Assembly (NCBI GenBank): GCA_905250115.1
Contig: CAJNOI010000113.1
Span: forward strand, 237,084-301,083
Direction: 5' to 3'
Length of the DNA stretch: 64,000 bases
Origin: Adineta steineri
Taxonomy: Eukaryota; Rotifera; Eurotatoria; Adinetida; Adinetidae
The position numbers and the translations under genes are program-made. Numbering within the stretch: position 1 is the first letter of the stretch; every line of letters begins with the position of its first letter. This document shows, one piece after another, positions 1 to 12,320 of the stretch. Below the pieces are notes generated by a model, which ran no database searches, had not been told where the DNA came from, and worked only from the letters and a program-made list of their open reading frames with translations.

Positions 1-227
1 GTTGACGTAGTTAGTCGATATTGTTCATGATGCCTATTAATTGGTTTATTACGATGAATTCTTAATTTGACTTCATTTGTTTCATTTTCCGGACTATTAC
101 GTTCAGGTTCTTTTGTTGAATAATGTGATAATTCATGATGATAATAATGATGTGATTTTAATACAGATGGAAGAAAAAGTGGTTTAGTAATTATCAACTC
201 CATTGAACCATCACTTGAAGTGATCAT
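1..227 (-). CDS. Partial gene, 5' coding exon, unknown product
   Basis: An open frame runs from an ATG at 227 to the window edge with no stop (about 75 codons). It begins MITSSDGSMELIITKP and is rich in His, Ser and Asn, with no domain I recognise. The bases just before the ATG read TATTTTAG on the coding strand, so the exon either starts the protein right after a splice acceptor (cis intron or spliced-leader site) or is an internal exon whose first codon happens to be ATG. Base composition and codon use resemble the other genes here. Function unknown; the rest lies to the left of the window. Confidence 0.5.
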   Translation of the reverse strand, partial: MITSSDGSMELIITKPLFLPSVLKSHHYYHHELSHYSTKEPERNSPENETNEVKLRIHRNKPINRHHEQYRLTTS

Positions 228-276
228 CTAAAATAAAGAATATTTATTATATGAGACAAATTCTTTCTTTCGGCGG

Positions 277-306
277 TTTCTTTTCTTTTCTTTTCTTTTC
301 TTTTCT
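277..306. repeat. TTTTC microsatellite
   Basis: About six tandem copies of a TTTTC pentamer lie about 50 bp upstream of the partial gene at 1-227. It is a pyrimidine tract of the kind seen near promoters and outrons; no specific role is visible. Confidence 0.85.
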
Positions 307-2867
307 ACAGTAAACATCGATACAAAATTAGTTCAACAATCTTCTTCCATTTTGTCTTGAATCTATGTGTGTGTACGTGCTTGCATGCAGAGCGCTTCTT
401 TTTCTCCCCCCTCACTTACGCGTTTGCACGCGCAGACATACGCCCGCATATTAAACGAGGTCACTATAATATTCCACGGTACTACATATATACATACGAT
501 TGTAACAATGATGAAAAGATGTTGTTCGAACATTTATATATGGAAACTGCGAACATCTTATACAACTCTTTTCTTCCCACTCTTGTCAGTCTCTTTTTCT
601 TTTTTTCTCTCTATTCACTAGGTGCTATATGTCATTGAGAATAACGACAATGAATAAGACACATGTAATCAAGGACAACTCTCTTCACAAGTATACGCAT
701 CAAAGCTCATCTCAATCGAGTCATTTTTCTTCTTTTTATACGATAAGATGACGACGATTACTACTTAGTAACACTAAATCGAACGTTCACTAGGAAACAT
801 ATGTAAATCTATTTCTTATTTATCTATTAGATTTTTTTTTGTCTAATAAAATAAATAAATCCTGTTACTAAATTAAAATTTGCATCAATAAACTAGTTAG
901 TAATACAAATTTTCTTCTTTCTTCAATCATATATTATATAAATAGAGTTGTCGAGAATAACAATATAACCGACTAATAATATATAACGAAAAAAAAAAAG
1001 AAATAATGAAGCGAACCACTTGAGGCAACTTCTACAGCTGCTGTTTAACCGGTGCCAGTTTGTATGTCTTTCGTGATTGCCCGAACAAAATTACACCCAC
1101 CTATGTTCCTTCCAATGTGTGATGTCTAATTTGATCTTTGTCTGTCTGCTTAATAGAAGACAAGAAAGAGATTATTGTATGAACATATACATATGGCGTA
1201 ATATACAATTATTATTTATTGATACGCACACGCATACATCGGTTCATCGATGACGATGACGACAACAATATGACCACGAACGAGGATTATATGAATATAT
1301 ATATTTATATATATATATATGTATACACATAGGAAGAAGAAGTAAAAAAGGGAACATTTGAGCGAAACGATCGTATAATGTTGCGCAATCAACACTATTT
1401 GAATGCTTTACTGTATATATATATATACAGAGAATCAATGATGATGTGTATACATATACATTTTACACATCATGTATAAATATGTGTATATATGTTATTT
1501 ATATCGGTTACTATATAGCATTAATGATAGTTGATTGATCGGTTTAGTCTTCTTTGAAGATGATGTATATTACTCACCTACGGGAGCTTCTTTCTCTTTC
1601 GTAGATAGGTATACTTTTGATATGAGAACACAAGTGTGCGCGCGTATTGAATAACAACGACGAATCAATGTAAAAAAAAAAAAAGAGGAAAAAAATATTG
1701 TAACGATAAGAGACAAGAAGGAAAAAAACGTGCTTGAGGTGTAATATAACGATTACAAACAGAGCAGCAGAATTGCTGATTCATGCGCGAAAAGAGAAAA
1801 ACGAGAGAGAGAGAGAGAAGGAGAGGAGAAGAAGGAGCAAGCAAAAGAATCGAGTGGGAGACAACAAGAATATACTGAAAAAAATACATAAACAGATATG
1901 TTTTAGAATACTTTAACTCACTAAAAATTTAAATGACTAATATATTTTTTTTTTGAAAATTCCTATATTATCAGTAAAAATTGTTTCACAGGGTTTTATA
2001 AAACAATACAGAATACGTAAATGTCCTTCTGACCTTTTGAATCAATGATATAATTGTTCAAATAAAATTTTAATGTAATAAATAATTTATTTGATAAAAT
2101 AACTAAGACTTTATGTTCGAATAATTGTCAATTTATTGCTCGACTTAATTAATGTTTACGCACGATGTCATTTGAAAATGATGATTGCATGCGTATTGAC
2201 GTCATCGATAGAACAGCAAGCTGGATGGATGAATACACAAATTATTAATTAGAAATATCAATAACAAAATTTAAAATAAAAAAAAAAATTTTGATTTTTT
2301 TTTTACAAAACTAAATTTTTGTTATTTTATAAACTATACTTTAATTAATCTATTATAAATAACGGAGAATTTGTTTCTTACTTAGTTGCCCTTAGGAAGA
2401 AAAATGGCATTTCTTTATTGTTTTTATATCTACTAGCATAGAACAGCTGGTTGTAATGATTAGATCGTTCATCTCAGTGAAATAGTATCAAATACAAGGT
2501 TGATTATCCAAGCATGAGTTATGTGAAATAAAAGTATGAAGAATTATTTTGTTTATAAACTAAGGTCATTATTATTATTGTAGTCAAAAAGAAAAAAAGA
2601 TTGTTACTGTCTAATTATTTATGTATACTTGTTATAATAAGCTTAAATAAAATATTTATATAATAAAACATACTTTTTTTTGTTCTATTAGGATAAAAAT
2701 ATAAATATGAAGTTTTTAATACTTATTTATCGTCGTTTGTCAATACATTTTTTTATTCTAATCAATAAAACATCATGATTATCAAGAAAGAGCTATGATC
2801 TATTATGATAATCAGCTTACCTAGTAGTCGACAGTTCTTTAGGAAATATTCAAATATTCTATTATCA
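307..2867. other. Non-coding, AT-rich intergenic
   Basis: No supportable gene. It holds short simple repeats: AT-rich TATA tracts around 1300-1320 and 1415-1430, and a GA-rich stretch at about 1800-1835. The small open frames here are low-complexity and lack codon structure or recognisable protein motifs. Confidence 0.6.
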
Positions 2868-3365
2868 AAAATAGAGACTATTATCGGAATTTTTAAAGAA
2901 GATAGGTGGAAGAAAAGCCATATCGACCTGCCGGTTTCATCATTCAATAGAGGGTAGTCGACGCTGCATACCTATGTGTGAAAAATGTTCCCCCAAAGTA
3001 TCTTTTCAAATTAATTTTAGTAGACGAATCCTTAGAAAAACTAACAAATTTTGCAGGAAAGTGTTTTTTCGTATTATCGCAGTAGTTTTAAATGACTTCG
3101 AAGATTTTCTTTTATAACATTTGAAAGAGATCAGTGCGAGCTGTGAAAGCAGCGGAAAAACATTAAAAATCAATTTTATGAAAAATCCTTTTTTAAAATT
3201 GGCCATAAATAGTACTTTGGGAAAACATTTCTCATGCCAAGGCATGTGCCCCCAACTGTCCTCTACTGAATGGTGAAAACCGCAGGTCTCTACGGCTTTC
3301 CACCAAACAGTTATAGGATTTTCTTCGACCGGCCTTCTTTAAAAATTCCGACAGTAGTTTGAGAA
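2868..3365. mobile_element. Foldback/MITE-like element with long degenerate inverted arms
   Basis: The left arm (about 2868-3001) and the reverse complement of the right arm (about 3211-3365) match over more than 100 bp with small indels. Shared blocks include TCGGAATTTTTAAAGAAG, a GGTGGAA..GCC block, a GACCTGC..GGTTT block, CATTC(A)RTAGAGG, and AAATGTT.CCCAAAGTA. The centre (about 200 bp) is unique. No transposase is encoded. The short minus-strand frames inside it are chance openings. No clear target duplication was found, so the exact ends are approximate. Confidence 0.6.
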
Positions 3366-4276
3366 TATTATTATGTATAGGTGATTAATTGTATGAGAAA
3401 ACCGTACTTGTTCATACATACTAATCGATTTTAGCAGTATTCTATACAGAGTTGAAATGAATGGGCATCAGCAAATAGCGAAAAATGAAAATACATGCTC
3501 ACTAATTAAGAACATCTCTCTAGATTTTGTAATTACTATACACATATGTTTTCGATTTAGTTCTACAGCAAGTTATCCCTTTTGGAAATTTAACCAGCAA
3601 TAACATATTGAAGTCAAAATATATTAAAAGCAATATTTGTGTGATAGATAATTTTCTACTGTTCTTAAATTACCTTAATATTTTATTTGTAACAAAATTT
3701 AATAAGGCTTCAAATTGGGTAAAGTTTGAATTATATTCCATATATCTATTCGAACGACGAGAAAATTTTTATTTCATTACATATGGACAGTTCTTTCTAC
3801 ACTCTCAGACAGGATAATAAATAGATATAATGTCATATAAGATGCTTATCATCGAGGTCTTATAAATCATTGTCTATTTATTAAAATGTATATATATATC
3901 TATATATATATCATAGGCAAACTTAAGATTAACTTTATGTTATCAAAAAGACACTAATGTAGTGGAATGAAATTTGACAAATGAAAAACAAGGACTTATA
4001 GAATAAATTTAATTAGATATCTGTTTTTCTACATAAAAAAAAACGTGAAAAATAAAAAGCTTAGAAGAAAATTACAAAGAAACGATGATTAATATTATTA
4101 TTATTATTATTATTCTATAATTTTGTTATCTTATTCATATCAACACTTTTAGTATCATAATAAAAAAATTTGAGGCAAATATCATAAAATTTATTTTGTA
4201 TTAGTTTTACAATCATGAGAAATATCAATTTTAGGTAATTACGATATATGTATATAGGAAACAAATATAATTCATT
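3366..4276. other. Non-coding, with TATA and TTA simple repeats
   Basis: Intergenic and AT-rich. A TATATA hairpin-like tract lies at about 3887-3912 and an (ATT)n run at about 4093-4116. No gene supported. Confidence 0.55.
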
Positions 4277-4918
4277 CTAATTAAAGTTAATATGTCGAAC
4301 AGTCATTCGACGTTTTTGTGAATTCATTGATGATTGTTGTTTTGTTTTTAAATGTTCATTAACGAGCGTTTGTAATTGCCAATGTTTAAAAACAATTGTT
4401 GAATTATTTTTATCAATATTTTTATTTAAGATTTTTTCAAATAATTCTCGAGAATGAATATGTTCGATTAATGTTTGAAAATGTTTGAGAAGAAAATCAA
4501 ATATCCATTGTATATTTAATTGAAATAATGTTGATTGAGAACCATAGTTCATTTGTAAAATAGAAGGAATTTTTTCTTGAAGAATAGTTTCAATATCTTT
4601 ATTTGTTGTTTTTAATATTAAATCTATTAAATATTTTTCTTCAAAATTTGTTAATAATGGTTGACCATTAGCAAAAAGTATTGCCATTGGATTAATTAGA
4701 TCAGTTTTAGTTTCATTTGAATCCGTAACTAATATATCATGTTTTATTTCGATTTTATCATCTGGTATTTGATTTTCAATATCATCATCTGGTATTTTAT
4801 TTCCAATATCATCATCAACAATTTTTGGTTCAGCAGGTTTTACAGGTGAAGGTATTTCTGGTGATAGCTGACGCATAGGAATTTTTTTTGCGATCACTCT
4901 ACCAGTCTTTCCTCGCAT
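4277..4918 (-). CDS. Hypothetical protein, 213 aa, short acidic repeats
   Basis: Single-exon frame starting ATG at 4918. A splice-acceptor-like TTTATTTTAG ends 12 nt upstream of the ATG, so a 5' intron or trans-splice site is likely. The N-terminus is basic (MRGKTGRVIAKK). Residues about 34-56 carry three imperfect copies of an acidic unit of the type DDDIxNxIP. The rest (about 80-213) is helical and leucine-rich, with a basic tail containing KRR. No transmembrane segment, signal peptide or known domain is visible. Codon use is like that of the neighbours, so it is probably expressed, but its role is unknown. Confidence 0.6.
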   Translation of the reverse strand: MRGKTGRVIAKKIPMRQLSPEIPSPVKPAEPKIVDDDIGNKIPDDDIENQIPDDKIEIKHDILVTDSNETKTDLINPMAILFANGQPLLTNFEEKYLIDLILKTTNKDIETILQEKIPSILQMNYGSQSTLFQLNIQWIFDFLLKHFQTLIEHIHSRELFEKILNKNIDKNNSTIVFKHWQLQTLVNEHLKTKQQSSMNSQKRRMTVRHINFN

Positions 4919-6405
4919 TTTTATTGTATCTAAAATAAACGAGGATTATCCGTTAAACTGTATTGTGTTTGATTTATTTAAAATGACTATTATTGTCATA
5001 AAGCATGGAGATAGTTAGTCATCGGTGACCTTATCATTTTCTTTCTTTTCTTTTGTTTGTTCTTCAACTTTGAACACGTTGAATAACGAAAAAAATAGAT
5101 AAAGTATGACTAAAGACTTTTATGTAATTTAAAACAACATATTTGCTTAACTGATTTACTTTATTTACAACATTTTTTTTCATTGATTAGCTGTTTCTTG
5201 ATTATTTATATTAACCCGGAATAGTTATGTGATAATTTCAAAAAGATAATATCAATAATAAATAGACTGTTGAATAGATGTATGAAGATATTAAAAAGCG
5301 ATTTTAACATAGAATTATTCATGAAATTGTAAGAATCTAATATAAATTATTGAAATAATTGCTCTGGATAACCTTGATTTTCAGACCAAATAAATTCATC
5401 TTAGTCTTATTATTTTCATAGCCTTCTCATTAATTTTATATCATAAAAATTAAGCTTAATATAGAGTTTCAATATTACTAAATATTCGTAATTTTTCAAT
5501 ACTAGGTATCAGATTCTGTTAATCTTAAATGCAAATAAATTCGAATACATAATTTTAATGACTTTCAAAAAATAATACAAGAATAAATTTCATTTGAGTT
5601 TATAGATTGATTCTTGTACAAACGTAATATTTTCAAAATCATATACGACCTTCATGTACTTTTATTTCTATTTGTATTTTTTCTGCTAAAAATATTTTAT
5701 ATTAATAATGCTGATTACATCTTTTTCCATTATATTTTTTAATTTCATGAATATTATCACAGTATAGTCTACTGAAACCATGTAATATAGTATATATGTA
5801 TATACTAACAGCAGAATAATTTAAGCTTAGAAATAAATATTGCGATTTGAAAAGAATTACAATCTTATCTTAAACAAGTACAAAATATCACGTTTGATTA
5901 ATGACGATTGAAGAAATAATATTTCTTTTTCTATTAAAATGTGTTACTATAATTTGAAGTAATGAAATCTACATGGCTTCTTTTCTTTTTCTGTTTGTTT
6001 TGTATGGTAAATCATGAAGAAGAAAAAGTTTAATATTAAAATTATATTTAAATGAAAACATACATGACTCGATATAAAAATCAGTCAAATAAACAAAAAA
6101 AAAACGATAGAAAGTAGACAGGTAACATTAATATGTTTGACTTGTATACACTTTTTTGTCGTATCAATATGCAACCACAATTACCTTTACCTTGAAAATA
6201 TTTGTCACGCATCATTGGGTAATGTATTCTTATCTACTTCCTTTTTTTAACTATGCTTGTTTACCTGACTTTCCAACACAGTTTGGATTTTTCCCCGTTA
6301 GTACATTCTATCAATAATGCCTACTGTATATAACTAATGCATTGACATCAGATACGTATCATTTTTATACCTATAACACGATTAAAACCATATAGACAAA
6401 TACTC
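4919..6405. other. Intergenic between divergent genes
   Basis: About 1.5 kb of AT-rich sequence between the minus-strand gene ending 5' at 4918 and the transporter starting at 6406; both promoters should lie here. No TATA box or operator can be fixed confidently by eye. Confidence 0.5.
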
Positions 6406-8512
6406 ATGGCTGTCAATAAAGTTGCTGAACAATTACCATCTTGTGCTACAGTTTTTATCAAACGACTTGCGAAACGTATACCAATGACAGAAATACATGA
6501 TACTATTAATACGCGACATGTTTTAAAACCAGCATTAAATTGGTATCTAGTAACTGGTATAGGTCTTGGTGGTATTATTGGTGAGTGAACTTAAAAATTA
6601 TATATATAGTGTGAAATGTATTTATCTTCTCTGTAGGTTCAGGAATATTTAACTTAAGTGGAACAGCTGCTGCAGAATATGCTGGTCCATCAGTAATTAT
6701 TTCGTTTATTGCTTCTGGTATTGTCGCTTTTCTTGCGGCTTTATCATTTGCTGAATTAGCGGCGATGATGCCTCTTTCTGGTGCAGCCTATACATATACT
6801 TATGCATGTTAGTTCTTTTTTATATTTTTTATTCACTTTTATGAACATCTATTTTTTTTATTATAGCTCTTGGAGGTATACAATCAAAAATTAATGTTAT
6901 AAAAAATGTTTTTTTTTGTTCTTCTTTGCAGAATATGCAGCCTGGTTTATTGGATGGAATTATGCACTTTTTTATCAATTAGCTGCTTGTACTGTAGTAG
7001 TTAGTTGGAGCAAATATGTTACCCATTTTATTTACGTTGTGTCTGATTATAATTCAACGAACTCGCTGATTCAAGCACCAGTAGCATGGAGTGACGATAC
7101 ACAAAGTTTTTCTGTTACTGGCGGTGCAATTAACTTACCTGCAATTTTTATTACTATTGCTATTACAGTTCTTCTTATTAGTGGAATTTATGCAACAGCT
7201 ATAGTCAATTTTGTGTTGGTAGTAATCAAAATTATTATTCTATTGATATTTCTATTTGCAACTTGTAAATATGTAAATGTTGATAATTACAAACCGTTTA
7301 TTCCATCAAATCAAGGTATATATCATTATTTGATTACTAAATGTAAGAAATGAATGCTTTGCATTCCATATCTTAGGTTCGTTTAATCAATACGGAGCAT
7401 CAGGTACCGCATATGCATGTACATACGTCTTCTTTGCTTATGTCGGTTTTGAATCAATTGCAACAGTAGCTGAAGAAGCAAAAGAACGAACAAAAACACT
7501 ACCATATGCAACTATAGCATCGATGCTAATCTCATTTCTAATCTATATAGGAATTTGTACTGTTATGGTTGGACTTGTACCATACCAATCTCTAAATATA
7601 GACGATCCTCTTTCTGCTGCATTGTAAGTTATTATTGATACACTATAACAGTTTTAACATAAATTTTATAATTTCTATAGAAAGGCTACACCGTATGGTG
7701 TTTGGTTACCGGCTCTTATGGATTTAGGCGCTATTGCTAGTCTTACAACTGTGGCACTGACGGTCTTGCTTTCACAAACTCGAATATTTTATGCAATGGC
7801 TAAGGATAATTTATTACCATCCTTCTTTGCTAAAACTTATTTTGGGACTGAAACTCCATGGGTTTCTACAATCATTAGCGGTATATAATCTATTATAAAA
7901 AATTAATTGTCAGAAAGATTTTATTTTTACTGTTTAGGCATATTTTGTGCTGTTTTTTCGGGTATTTGTCCAGTAAATATTATTAGTGAAGCGTCATCAG
8001 TTAGTGCTCTATTTATATACTTGTTTGTACATATTGAGGTTCTAGTTGTAAGTCCAATGCAATCGATTCTTTCATTTTTTTTCTAACTGAAATGTCTTTT
8101 ATAGATGCGTTGTACTTATACACATAAAGGTTTGCAACGACCATTTCAAAACATAATTGATCCAAACCTTATTGCAGTAGTAGGTGGAATACTTTGTATA
8201 CTCTTTTTAATACCTACAAAACAAGTAACATGGTTTCAATTTCTTGCTTGGACTGCAATAGGTCAAGTTTTTTACTTTTGCTTCGGATATTGGAATTCTA
8301 CGAGACGACAGCCACAACGACTCGATTCAATTAATAGTGCAGTCGAGCTTGTATCGACAATAGAGTCTGTTTCAAAAAACTATCCAAATAGTGAATTTGA
8401 ATCAGATTCAAACAACAATGCAAATAGTGAATCTGAATCAGATTCGGACAACGAAGCAACTGACGTCATAATTGACAATACAATTGATGATACAGTCATA
8501 ATGAGGTTTTGA
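6406..8512 (+). CDS. Cationic amino acid transporter (APC/SLC7 CAT-like), copy 1
   Basis: Exons 6406-6580, 6637-6807, 6867-6875, 6932-7315, 7377-7623, 7681-7880, 7938-8047, 8105-8512 join in frame to 567 aa. This is an APC-superfamily amino acid permease of the plasma membrane, about 12 membrane segments. TM1 carries the substrate-binding glycine motif (GLGGIIGSGIF, around residue 55). Exon 3 is only 9 nt and encodes the SLGE turn before TM4. TM6 has FFAYVGFESIA, and the loop before TM9 has SQTRIFYAMAKDNLLP, both diagnostic of the CAT/YfnA group. The C-terminal tail (about 510-567) is unusual: Asn/Ser/Asp/Glu-rich with a repeated NSE.ESDS unit, absent from copies 2 and 3. It is the most diverged of three tandem copies. 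Substrate (Arg/Lys/ornithine) is inferred from the family. Confidence 0.9.
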
Positions 8513-9689
8513 TATTAATAATAACGTATTTCCGTAAAAAAATATTTACATTCGTCTAAAGATGAATTTAGAATATAGATAGTTATATTGTTCAATATAT
8601 GAAATATTTCATGTTTTGTATATATATTTTTGTATTGGATTTAATCTTTTGTAGAGTATATATCATAATAATATTATTTATTGAATAAAATATTAGAAAA
8701 GTTGTTATTTATTTTACAGTTTTGAATGTTACTCTTTTATAAAAATATGTTTTTCTATTGAAGAAACGAGATGAATATTGCAGATTGAGATTTATATTGA
8801 TAGATAATAATAAGCGTTTTGAAGCTTTTTAAATATCAATTAACATAGTACTAAAACATGAACATGAAATATTGTGTAATTTCAAATAAAAATATTTTAT
8901 AACCATGAGGTATCTACTTTACTCTCGATTACAGTATTCCTCTGAATTTTGATAAGATATTGAAAGAATATAAATACATTTCCTATCATATAACAAAAGT
9001 TTGTTTCACAGTTAAGTATCGATTTTCTTTCATTTAGATTTTAACTCATAAAGGTAAATATCTAACTTTGTACAACTCTTTTTTTGCAATAAAGTGTAAA
9101 ACTATTCTTATTCCTTTCTTTATTAAATTCAGAGACAACACACTATTACTTACATTTACTAAATAGTTATGAAACAGTGATTCTTTTTGTCTTTATTTCT
9201 TTGATGTAACTAATATTAGTTTTTTTTATATAATCAATAAAGAAAATAGAATCGAAAAAATATTTTTAATGTGTAACTTATAGTATCATTCAACATTCTA
9301 ATAAAGTTTTATAGTATATAAGAATATTTCAAAAGCGTCAGAGTTCGGTGTAATGGAATTAAAGCAAAATAAATTTCTATTTCGACATTTATGTGTAGTT
9401 ATCAAGAAAAAAACCTAATACACACTATTTTCTTCATAGATTAATTCCTGCGATAGAAAATTTTTATTATGAAAAAACAGCAGTAATAAATATAATAATC
9501 TTCTGATTAAATGGAAGTCCGAAATCAATCAAATAAAATCAGCATGTGTCATGTAACGAATAATTGACATCTTTGATTAACCTTATTTTGTTATAATTTA
9601 AAAATAAATATGATATTTTAAAGATTGTAATCGTGTGTCATAATACAATCATTAGTTTATTTTATGATGAATTCAATCATGCAAAAAGT
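8513..9689. other. Intergenic, 3' side of transporter copy 1
   Basis: AT-rich, no gene. An AATAAA-type signal occurs at about 8683-8690 in a plausible position for polyadenylation of copy 1. Confidence 0.45.
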
Positions 9690-12320
9690 CATATTTCTTT
9701 CTACTGAATTAATATTGATATAACACAATACGATTTGATACTCGAGGCAATTTTTCATTTCTTTAGGGATAAAAAAACAAAACTGATACTTTTCTTTTTC
9801 GAAAAAGAAATAAAAATGTTTTTCATCAGTTCTATCGTTTATTGTATGAAAATCAAATATTTACCTCCTACTTGATTTTCATACAAGCAGAAACAAGGGT
9901 AACACAAAGAAATATTTAAACATATATAGACAAAAAATACCACCAACTGGTAGATGCAAGCAACATTAAATATACAAAATATAAGGGGCTCGCTCACGAG
10001 GTAATACGGTTTCTCTGCTTGAAGTCTGTTCTCTGGCATTCATATTTATGCATGATTTCATCTCTTTCAAAATTACGATTTTCAATTGATGTCGTATTCT
10101 TTGCCATATTTACTTCCTTCTTTTCTTTCTTAACTTTATACAAATATAGTAACACATGATGTGCATTATTATTATATATACATATATATATATTAGCCAC
10201 ATCTTAGAATCCAGACAGGTATCCTACTTCTCTGAAATATAACAATGTCAGACAACACATCTTTCAACAAAAATTCAAGTTCACAATCAAAACATCGTGT
10301 TTCTCGGCAAGTATTATGGTCATGCAAGTCATTTGCAAAACAACTCATTGCACGGAAACCAATGAAAGATATACAAATCGAAATTGAAACAAAAAATGAA
10401 ATGCGACGTACATTAAATTGGATACAACTAACTGGAATAGGTCTCGGTAGTATTATTGGTATGTTAAACTAATGCTACAACTACATTTTCATAACTATTC
10501 ATCTACGTTTTAGGTGCAGGAATCTTTGTAACAAGCGGACAAGCAGCGAAAGAATATGCTGGTCCATCAGTGATTATTTCTTTTTTTATTGCTGGTATTG
10601 TTGCTCTTCTAGCAGCTTTATCATTTTCAGAAATGGCAGTAATGATGGCTAGTTCAGGATCTGCATACACTTACACTTATGCAGGTTAGTTACTAATTAT
10701 ATTCAATTCTTGACCTCATCAATATTTTTTCTTTATTATTTTAGCCTTAGGAGGTATGTTCAACTATTACTTTATTTCGAAAATCTTGTTTTAAAATTGT
10801 TGATTATTTTTCTATAGAATATTGTGCTTGGATTGTTGCGTGCAATTTAATTTTAATCTATCAATTGGCAGCGTCTACCATAGTAGTCAGTTGGAGCACC
10901 CGTGTTGTTCATTTTGTTGGTCTTGTGTCCAATTTAAATATATCAAACGTATTTATTCAAGCACCATTGGTTGCACATAAAGATACGATAGATATTACAG
11001 TTACTGGAGATGTACTAAATTTACCAGCAATTGGAATTACTATTGCTATTGCAATTCTTCTTTTTATTGGAATTCGTCAGACAGCAATCATTAATTTATT
11101 GTTTGTCATTTTCAAAATTATTACACTATTAATATTTATATTTGCTTGTTGTAAATATGTTAATACTAGTAATTACTATCCATTCATTCCTTCAAACAAA
11201 GGTATCTCTTACTTTCATGTTACTTATAACAAATAAATATATATTTTTATTTAAATTTAGGCTCGTTCGATCTGTTCGGTATAACCGGTACGCTGAAAGG
11301 AGCAACAATTGTTTTCTTTGCTTATGTTGGATTCGAATCAGTAGCAACTGCAGCTCAAGAAGCTGATAAACCATCACGAACACTGCCTATTTCTCTCATT
11401 GGTTCTCTTGTTATTTCAATGCTAATTTATTTGGGTGTTAGTACTGTTATGGTTGGACTTATTCCATACAATTTAATAGACGAAGATAATCCACTTACTG
11501 ATGCAATGTAAGTTATTAGTAATGTAATAGAGAAGATATATTATATGTGTTGTAATTGATATAGAAAAGCTACACCTTATGGTCTTTGGTTATTGATTAT
11601 TATGGATCTAGGTGCTATTGCAGGTGTCACAACTGTAGCATTAACTATTTTACTTTCACAAACTCGTATATTTTATGCCATGGCTCACGATGGTCTATTG
11701 CCACCAATATTTGCTAGAATACATTCTCGTACTAAGACACCATGGATTTCGATACTCATTAGTGGTATACATCCTATTTTATTCACTACATTTGTTAGCT
11801 AATCTCTCTTTCTAGGTACTGTTTGTGCTGTAATAGCTGGTATATGTCCGGTCGATATTCTCGGTGAAACTACTTCAATGAGTGCCTTAATTATATACTT
11901 TTTCGTGCATGTTGATGTTATTGTAGTAAGTTAAATACGTTTGTATATAAGTTGATAATTTAAAATTCTACTTTATAGATGCGTTATACACATTCTGATA
12001 TGCCAAGAACATTTCAAGTGCCATTGGGCAAGTGGCTAATACCAACAGTGGGAGCTCTCTTGTGTCTCCTACTTTTACTGTATACACCAAGGGCTACCGG
12101 CATCCGAGGTGCTATCTATTTGGGAATTGCGCATATTATTTATTTTTCATATGGCTTTTGGCATTCTAAGAGACGACTACGAATAAGACAAGAATCAATA
12201 ACTGATCGTACTGTAGATCTTCCAACAGTAGAAAATATATACATGGATGCTATATACACTGATCCTGAAACAAACTCAATCGAAGAAACCACAGCATAAC
12301 AAATATTGAATTCATAAAGA
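9690..12320 (+). repeat. Tandem segmental duplication, unit A (transporter copy 2 and its 5' flank)
   Basis: From about 9690 the flank aligns with the sequence from about 14300. Shared landmarks are an AAAAGTCAT..TTTCTT block, a GATTTTCATACAAG block, the CATGATTTCATCTCTTTC block near 10050 and 14677, and then the whole gene. The ATGs are 4,578 bp apart. The flank is more diverged than the exons, as expected for a recent tandem duplication under coding constraint. Confidence 0.75.
10245..12299 (+). CDS. Cationic amino acid transporter (APC/SLC7 CAT-like), copy 2
   Basis: Exons about 10245-10458, 10515-10684, 10745-10753, 10818-11201, 11261-11507, 11565-11764, 11816-11925, 11979-12299 give a 551-aa, roughly 12-TM amino acid permease (exon 2 boundaries uncertain by 1 nt). 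Motifs: TGIGLGSIIGAGIF in TM1, a 9-nt microexon (CCTTAGGAG) encoding part of ALGE, FFAYVGFESVATAAQEADKP at TM6, and LLSQTRIFYAMAHDGLLP. All intron positions match copy 1. The N-terminus is longer than in copy 1 (about 13 aa, Ser/Asn-rich) and the C-tail is short. It is very close to copy 3, including in the introns, so the duplication is recent. Frames are intact; activity is likely. Substrate by family inference. Confidence 0.9.

Noticed and set aside
357-638. Two overlapping open frames of 84-93 codons
   Set aside because: Low-complexity Phe/Ser/Tyr-rich readings of an AT- and pyrimidine-rich flank; no protein-like pattern or splice context.
3006-3245. 79-codon minus-strand frame
   Set aside because: Lies wholly inside the foldback element and overlaps one arm; chance opening.
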